A DNA stretch of 64,000 nucleotides from Alligator mississippiensis (Eukaryota > Chordata > Crocodylia > Alligatoridae), in the NCBI RefSeq assembly GCF_030867095.1, contig NC_081829.1, forward strand, positions 45,691,036 through 45,755,035. The letters run 5' to 3'. The notes beneath the pieces were generated by a model that was given only the letters and a program-made list of their open reading frames with translations, was not told where the DNA came from and searched no databases. This document shows positions 58,210-64,000 of this stretch, piece after piece (the first letter of the stretch is position 1; each line of letters starts with the position of its first letter). Made by a program: the position numbers and the translations under genes.

Positions 58210-60145
58210 GATTTCATAGATTTCATAGACATTAGGGCTAGAAGGGACCTCGGAAGATCTTCGAGTCCAGCCCCCCGCCCAAAGGGCAGGAAGTCAGCTG
58301 GGGTCGTAGGATCCCAGCAAGATAAGCATCCAGTTTCATCTTGAAGGTGTTCAATGAAGGCACTTGAACAACCTCCGGTGGCAGGCTGTTTCAGACCTTG
58401 GGGGCTCGGACAGTAAAGAAATTCTTCCTTATGTCCAGCCTGAAACTATCTTGTAGTAGTTTGTGACCATTCGACCTCGTCATCCCTTGGGGCGCTCTGG
58501 TGAACAAATGTTCCCCCAGATACTGGCGGTCACCCCTGATAAACTTGTAGGTGGCCATCAGATCACCCCTGAGCCTACGCTTTTCCAGGCTAAAGAGCCC
58601 CATGGCTTTCAGCCTGTCATTGTAGGGTCTGGTTCCCTGACCTCTGATCATGCGTGTGGCTCTTCTCTGGACTCTCTCAAGCTTCTCCACATCCTTTTTG
58701 AATTGTGGAGCCCAAAACTGGATGGAGTACTCCAGCTGCGGCCTCACTAAGGCTGAGTACAGGGGGAGAATGACGTCCCGGGATTTGCTTGAGAAACATC
58801 TATGGATGCAAGCCAGTGTTTTGGTCACTTTACTAGCCGCAGCATTGCACTACAGGCTCATGTTCATCTTGTGGTCAATGATGACCCCCAAGTCTCTTTC
58901 TTGCATAGTGCTAGCCAACATAGCACTGCCGAGCCTATAAGGATGCTGCGGGTTTTTTTTCCCAAGGTGGAGAACCTTGCATTTATCGGCGTTGAACACC
59001 ATCAGATTCTCGTCCACCCACTTGCTGAGCCTCTCCACGTCAGCCTGGATCGCCTGCCTGTCTTCTGGTGTGGATGCTTTGCCCCAAAGTTTGGTGTCAT
59101 CTGCGAACTTGGCCAGTCCGCTTCTGACTCCAGTGTCCACATCATTAATGAAGATGTTGAACAGTATGGGTCCAAGGACAGAGCCCTGGGGGACCCCACT
59201 GGTCACAGGACACCACGATGAGTGACTTCCATCGATTACTACCCTCTGCGTCCAACCCCGGAGCCAATTTTCCAGCCAGTGGATCGTGGAGGAGCCAAGG
59301 CGACAATTGGCCAGTTTCTCCAAGAGACGATCATGGGACACCAGATCGAAGGCTTTTTTGAAGTCAAGATATATGACATCAATCTCATCTCCCTTGTCCA
59401 GGTGATAGGTCACCTGGTCATAGAAGGAAATGAGATTGGTCAAGCAAGACCTACCCGTAACAAACCCGTGCTGGCTATCCCTTAAGATGTTGGCGTCGAC
59501 CAGTCCATTAAGGATGGCCTCCTTAATAAACTTTTCTACGATCTTCCCCAGGATAGAAGTCAGGCTGATGGGCCTATAGTTAGCCGGATCCACTTTCCTC
59601 CCTTTCTTGAAGATAGGCACCACATTGGCCTTCTTCCAGTCTTCGGGCACTACACCAGAGCGCCAAGAGTTTTCAAAGATCCGCGCTAGAGGCTGGGCTA
59701 TGATGCTTGCCAGCTCCTTGAGTACCCTGGGGTGAAGATTGTCAGGGCTGGCTGACTTGAAGGTATCCAGCTTCTCAAGATGTTCCTTCACGAAGTCAGC
59801 ATTAATGGAGGGCAGGGGATCACCCTCACCCGTACTTCCCGGACCTGTAGCGGGCATGGGCGTCCCATGGGGCTGATGAAAGACCGACGCAAAGTACCTA
59901 TTTAATAGGTTGGCTTTTTCCTGGGCGTCAGTTGTCAGTTGCCCCACCTGGTTCAGCAGAGGTCCAACGTTGCCCCTGCTTTTCCTCTGGCTCCCCACAT
60001 ATCTGAAAAAGGACTTTTTATTGTCCTTGATGCTCAAAGCTAGCTGGAGTTCAGTTGCAGCCTTGGCTTTCCTGGTCAGCTCCCTACAGGACCGGACCAG
60101 TGCAGAATAATCCTCCTTGGAGGTGACTCCCATCCCATTGTTGTT
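58201..60145 (-). mobile_element. CR1 LINE nested in the provirus
   Basis: It is 5'-truncated at about 60145, and its 3' end carries three ATTTCATAG-type tail units on the plus strand (58204-58230). Short ACAAC sequence flanks both junctions. RT is nearly intact (next entry). Because it interrupts a proviral frame, it inserted after the provirus. Confidence 0.93.
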
Positions 60146-60154
60146 GTAAAACAA
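58350..60154 (-). pseudogene. CR1 ORF2 reverse transcriptase in the nested copy
   Basis: The 434-aa frame (60154-58850) starts in the linker (KEDYSALVRSCRELTRKAKA; KKSFFRYVGSQRK). It then has [120 protein letters not shown] and an intact catalytic FADDTKLWG. A TAG in the MNMS..CNAA block at 58847-58849 and a TGA about 58390 (in place of the usual Trp of the VWN-LP block) are the only disablements noticed in this part. The endonuclease is absent through truncation. Confidence 0.95.
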
Positions 60155-60498
60155 GCTGCTCCTTCGGGAGTTGATGTCATAGGCTGAACTGCTGCCGCGG
60201 GGGTTACTGCTACTGTCGTTGCTTCAGGCCAGAGGAGCGAATGCACTCCTCCGCTTGACTCTCTCCATCGGCAGGAAGGCGTGGTCAGCAGAGACGTCGA
60301 TGTGTCGCTAGGCGGGGTTGCCAGCGATGACGCTGCATTGATGGGCAGAGTTGCTGACCGAACTCTCGCGGGTTCGTTAGAAGCTCCACCCTTCTTTTCC
60401 GGTTCTTCCACGCGGTCTCCCTCTTGCTCGGCGCCATCTTGGACTGGCGTTTCAGGCTTCTTTTTCTCAGCCGCTTCTTTGACCAATCGGATCGCCAT
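60146..60498 (-). pseudogene. Provirus gag-like frame, middle part
   Basis: It opens MAIRLVKEAAEKKKPETPVQ at 60498, two codons after the amber codon that ends the upstream frame and in the same frame. It is Lys/Glu-rich at first, then Pro/Ser/Thr/Ala-rich, like the flexible linker between matrix and capsid regions. It is cut by the CR1 at about 60145, and the frame beyond that is CR1 read out of frame. No catalytic motif is present. Confidence 0.5.
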
Positions 60499-60504
60499 CT
60501 GCAG

Positions 60505-61104
60505 CTAGGTTTTCAAACTTAAGTTTTTCTGCATTAAATCCATTACAGTACGAAAAGTTGCACTACCTTCTCCCCCCTTGTCATACCGCAAGGCCACTCT
60601 TTCATCCGCGGTGCGTTCCTCCGTCTCCAGATCTTCGCGGAGCTTGGATGTAAGCTCGCGACCCCGTAATCTAGACATTATCACACACGGGGAGAACTGG
60701 CCGATTGGCTCCCGTTCTTCACTCTCCCGAGCATATCGTAGGCATCGGGCACACTCCCGGGTGAAAGTCGGGTTTGTTTCGCCCACCGGGTTGGGTTCGG
60801 CGAGGGACACAGTATCAAGGGGCCTAAACAGGACCTGCTCATCTCTCATTATACACCCGAACGCCGCAGGGAGCAAGTACACTTCCCTTTCTCTCGGGGC
60901 TCCGTCTTCGGAGATTCCCTCTTCTCCCTTTATCGACAGACGTCCGCTCACAAATCTTTCACCCATTCTGCCCGCCTGGTGGTAAGCGATATGCACCTCT
61001 AATTCTTTAAAACTTTTTACTTGGTGTTGGTTATCGCGCCAAGGGCAATTCTGAACCAACTCTAGCTCTAGCGTGTTCTTTCCTGATCCCATCCTCGTCG
61101 CCAT
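60505..61104 (-). pseudogene. Provirus gag-like frame, N-terminal part
   Basis: This frame of 199 residues is read from the ATG at 61104-61102 (MATRMGSGKNTLELELVQ). That ATG uses the last A of the 5' LTR and the TG of the primer site. The frame is also open a few codons further into U5. It is charged and ends MDLMQKNLSLKT before TAG (60505-60507). A C-ARC-like pair (RECARCLRYARES) is visible near residue 125. There is no zinc knuckle or protease motif. Position right after the LTR implies gag or a gag substitute. No family can be named from the sequence alone. Confidence 0.55.
61086..61103 (-). promoter_or_regulatory. Primer binding site for tRNA-Ser(GCU)
   Basis: The minus strand reads TGGCGACGAGGATGGGAT directly after the LTR. 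It is complementary over all 18 bases to the 3' end (…ATCCCATCCTCGTCG plus CCA) of vertebrate tRNA-Ser(GCU) as I know it. Confidence 0.85.
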
Positions 61105-61954
61105 GTGCGAGCCGGGCCTCACTCCCGCCGTGGCATGCGGGTCGGGAGGGGCAATCCACGGCCCGTCTTTCGCGCACGTGGGCTGTGGCCAGGAGCCCGG
61201 GCATGCGGGTTGGAGAGAGCCGGCGGCGAGCTAGAGTTAGTCACAAACGCGTAGTGGTTGATTGAAAAGATTGTTTACTTACACCCAAAGATGGTAGTGG
61301 TGTAGGCTGGACAGCTTTCCAGGCACAGCTCCCGCTTAGATCCTCGCTAGAGGACCACGACAAATTCGATTGCTCCCACAGAGTTGTTTAGGCCTCGCGG
61401 GTCCAGTTCGGTTGGGTTCGAAGGGTTCCCCGGAGTTGCTTAGGCTCCGCGGGTTCGAAGTTTACAGGAAAGGGATACGTCTGGGATTGCGATCAGCAAC
61501 GGGGAGAGGCTAGAAGCGAAAGCTCTGTAGGTTCGGTTCTATTGCCTGCTTAGGGGAGGTGCGTTGGGTCCGCAAGGGTCCGCAGTGCTTGGAGATCTTC
61601 ACACAGAGTTCTCTCTCTCCCTCTCTGACTTGGGCGGAAACTACCCAAGCCTTTTGTACGGCTAGCAAGCCAATAGCTAGCCACCATGTGTGCCTACATT
61701 TGGAATTGGCCAATAATGTGGCACGAATTATAATACGAATGGCAGGAACTCCTTTGCAATGTGCATCACTAGTATGCAGCAAAGAAATGCACCCTGTAAA
61801 GAAGCTGTAATTTGGCGGGAAATCCCCCGTTGCACCAGAGTTCTCTCTCGGAGCAGAGAACTCTACCGTGCAAAGAAAGCTACATTCGGTGGGAAAATAA
61901 TTTAGTGGTGCTGAAGCACACACAAAGAAAAACCCACAAGTTTGGGTTGTGACA
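61104..61954 (-). repeat. Provirus 5' LTR, 851 bp
   Basis: On the minus strand it runs TGTCACAACCC to GGCTCGCACA, giving TG...CA ends. CCAAT-type motifs (ATTGGCCAAT, about 61702-61711) and a TATAATTCG-like box (about 61730) suggest the promoter, though the TATA is weak and I found no clear AATAAA. It repeats the ORF and most bases of the 3' LTR. Confidence 0.92.
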
Positions 61955-61959
61955 ATGTC
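61955..61959. repeat. Provirus target site duplication, right copy (ATGTC)
   Basis: Matches 56086-56090. Confidence 0.85.
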
Positions 61960-63545
61960 CTTATATTTGCCACATCAAGAGACAAAATCATCAGATGCCT
62001 CTTTTTTGCTAGATCTAAGCTACAACAGAACCAAAGCTGCTCTAGGAGGTCCGCTGTACATTACTGTGTTCCTACCTAGGAGATAGATAAGACAAATTCA
62101 TACTCTATTTAATAATGTCTTTGTTTTTAATTATAGTGCCATTGGATTTGTATGTTTTGTGCTGTGCTATAAAGCTGAATTAACTAGCAGTAGTGATTTT
62201 ACTGTGAATCTTGTAATGCTTTCTGTTTTTCTTAAAGCCTCAGTTCTCAGATTAATTTGCTAATGTAGGAATTCCTATTTAATATAAAAGGAGAAATACA
62301 TTTCTAGACATCTTGACCAGGAAGGAAAACTTGCAAATGAATGCATTCAGAAAGCTCAAAGGCAATGAAAGCAAATGAAAAGAATCCCAAATGTGTTTTG
62401 TTAAATAAATACATTTTATGATTTGGTGAGAGAACTTGACTCATGATTTTTTAATGTGTGATGTTGACAAAACTGTATGCGATTGATAGCATATAACAGA
62501 GGTGAGATAGCAGCTACAACAGAAAATGTTTCTAAAATAGCCAGCTCCTGGAATCTCATGGAAAAAAGCAGTTGCTTATTTTGCTTCAGGACTAAATATC
62601 CTTTGTTCCCTGTGCCATTATAATGGACACCTGAGGAAAAATCATGACTAAAAGGATGTCCATGGGAGTTTTGTCCTTGACTTCAGTAGGGCCATAATTT
62701 CACCCTTGGAGTGTAACATTGCTGGAATCATAATCTTATGACAAAACACTCATCTTTTTGTGAAATACTCCATGTTGGGGCTTGTAAAACTTTATCAGTA
62801 GACCTACAATTGGAAATGTATTGTGTTCTGCCACCATTTGTGTTTCACAGTCTCTATGAAATCAAGTATTGTAATACACTGAAGAAGAAGAATCATAATA
62901 TCATGTTCTGTATGTTATGGAGATTAGACCTGCAGAAATACTGCAAGAAGTGTAATATCATGCATACCTTTAGGTAATGAAGGTCAGAGTAATTATAAAA
63001 CAGATGAGAAGACTGGATAATTCAATCTCCTGTTTTCCAAAATCATCCTTCTTAAATCTACAGACTCCAGTGACATCTGCTGTTGAGGTCCAGGTTAATT
63101 CATTTAATTCAGTATACTAATGCTGGTCTTTTCAAGCAAGAGCCTCTTCCATGCAAAAGTACAGTGTATTTGAGTTCATGTACAAAGTTTCTGCTGCTAA
63201 AGAAACCCTCCCAGACTGAATTTTTCCTCGCTGTTTTCTTGAGCCACCAAACTATTAAATAGTTCCTTCTGGTTTATAAAGGAACAGAAACTTTCCATCC
63301 CTCTACCCCACTCCTGCATTTCCTTCCAACTTAAGTACATAGCAATTTAACACTCAGCATGAAGACAAAATGTTAACTGCAAAACATTCCATTTCCAATA
63401 TGTTCAGATCATCAGTGGAATATCAGGACTAAATGTATGATCAAAGAGCAAATGCAAGGAACAAAGGGAACAATGGGAAAACATATAATTTGCCTTGAAA
63501 ATGAACAGCTATATACTCCCACCATGGTCACGGGGGAGAGCCAGA
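61960..63545. other. AT-rich spacer, no gene seen
   Basis: Frames of 79 aa or less and no recognisable feature. Confidence 0.5.
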
Positions 63546-64000
63546 ATCATAGAATCATAGAAGTAGGGTCGGAAGGAACCTTGTACATCTTCAGGTCTGA
63601 CCCCCTGCCTGGGCAGGAGGAAAACTGGGCTCAAATGACCCCAGTCAGGTAGGCATCAAGCCGCTTCTTAAAGACCCCCAGGGTAGGAACCAGCACCACG
63701 TCCCTTGGAAGTTGGTTCCAGATCCTAGCCACCCTAACTGTGAAGTAGTTCTTACGGATGTCTAATCTGAACCTACTCTCCAACAACTTGTGGCCGTTAT
63801 TCCTTGTTATCCCAGGGGGCGCTAGGAGAAACAAGATCTCCCCCAAACCTTTCTGGTCCCCCCTAGTAAGTTTATAGAAGGTCACAAGGTCCCCCCTCAG
63901 CCTTCTCTTGTGAAGGCTGAACAGGTTCAGGTCCCGTAGCCTCTCATTGTAGGGTCTGCCCTGCTGTCCCTGGATCATGCGGGTGGCCCTCCTCTGGACC
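63546..64000 (-). pseudogene. CR1 LINE 3' end, continues beyond the window
   Basis: The tail AATCATAGAATCATAGAAGTAGGGTCGGAAGG (63546-63577) marks the 3' end. The minus frame 63978-63631 gives the C-terminus of ORF2: LRDLNLFSLHKRRLRGDLVT, then ITRNNGHKLLESRFRLDIRK and VFKKRLDAYLTGVI. This stretch has no stop. Confidence 0.93.

Larger units (their letters stand above)
56086..61959 (-). mobile_element. Complete LTR provirus without pol, containing a nested CR1
   Basis: Target duplication ATGTC (plus strand) at 56086-56090 and 61955-61959. 5' LTR at 61954-61104, primer binding site 61103-61086, gag-like frames 61122-60505, 60498 to about 60145 and 58209-57340, polypurine tract 56965-56957, 3' LTR 56956-56091. 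A CR1 (58201 to about 60145) sits inside. Without it the internal region is about 2.2 kb, and I find no protease, RT, integrase or env motif in any frame. The structure is otherwise canonical, so I infer a nonautonomous element mobilised in trans. An internal deletion that removed pol before insertion is the alternative. Confidence 0.85.

Noticed and set aside
1..64000. CRISPR arrays, bacterial operons, phage genes, tRNA or rRNA genes
   Set aside because: No regularly spaced short repeats with unique spacers, no operon-like coding density and no tRNA cloverleaf found. The tRNA-like matches at 30372-30389 and 61086-61103 are primer sites next to LTRs.

Overview
The window looks like intergenic or intronic DNA from a non-mammalian amniote. 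A sauropsid is most likely, and a crocodilian or turtle fits best. The basis is six CR1 LINE copies with reptile/bird-type 3' tails (ATCATAGA/ATCTATGAA-like), a Tx1-like LINE, an RTE-like LINE, several LTR retroelements, hAT-type DNA transposons with 8-bp target duplications, CpG-poor AT-rich spacer and CA/TA microsatellites. I found no intact host protein-coding gene, tRNA, rRNA, CRISPR array or prokaryotic operon. Nearly every recognisable coding stretch belongs to a transposable element, and most are broken by stops, frameshifts or truncation.

Layout. 1-2.2 kb: an LTR fragment and a possible second LTR. 2.8-3.3 kb: end of a DNA-transposon-like repeat. 4.0-5.4 kb: GC-rich minisatellite bracketed by a short dispersed repeat. 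6.3-7.24 kb: a roughly 0.9-kb imperfect palindrome. 7.26-12.04 kb: one CR1 copy split by a 3.17-kb LTR-type insertion (8078-11250, TSD GGGA). 12-17.9 kb: AT-rich spacer with small palindromes. 17.9-19.8 kb: second CR1. 20.1-25.5 kb: hAT-like and other nonautonomous DNA elements. 26.9-31.0 kb: minus-strand ERV with one LTR, a tRNA-Ser-like primer site, gag, protease and RT remnants. 31.1-32.5 kb: complex tandem repeats. 32.8-34.85 kb: LTR fragment followed by a CR1 3' half. 34.9-36.8 kb: hAT transposase fragment with a BED finger. 36.9-37.4 kb: hAT MITE with a perfect TSD. 38.6-38.9 kb: foldback repeat. 40.2-43.0 kb: the longest CR1, with endonuclease and RT. 46.8-48.4 kb: decayed RTE-like LINE. 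51.1-55.2 kb: Tx1-like LINE and its probable 5' region. 56.09-61.95 kb: a structurally complete provirus on the minus strand. 63.55-64 kb: CR1 3' end running off the window.

The most interesting object is the provirus at 56091-61954. It has two LTRs of about 0.86 kb, a perfect 5-bp target duplication (ATGTC on the plus strand), an 18-nt primer binding site matching tRNA-Ser(GCU) and a polypurine tract. Its internal region without the nested CR1 is only about 2.2 kb and shows no protease, reverse transcriptase, integrase or envelope. It carries a gag-like reading frame whose ATG straddles the LTR/primer-site junction, and which is now broken by one amber codon and a CR1 insertion. I infer a pol-less, nonautonomous LTR element moved by another element's enzymes.

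The nesting gives a relative order. The provirus is older than the CR1 inside it. The CR1 at 7.26-12.04 kb is older than the LTR element that split it. The LTR family with a CA-rich R region occurs at least three times (window start, 8.1-11.25 kb, 32.8-33.7 kb).
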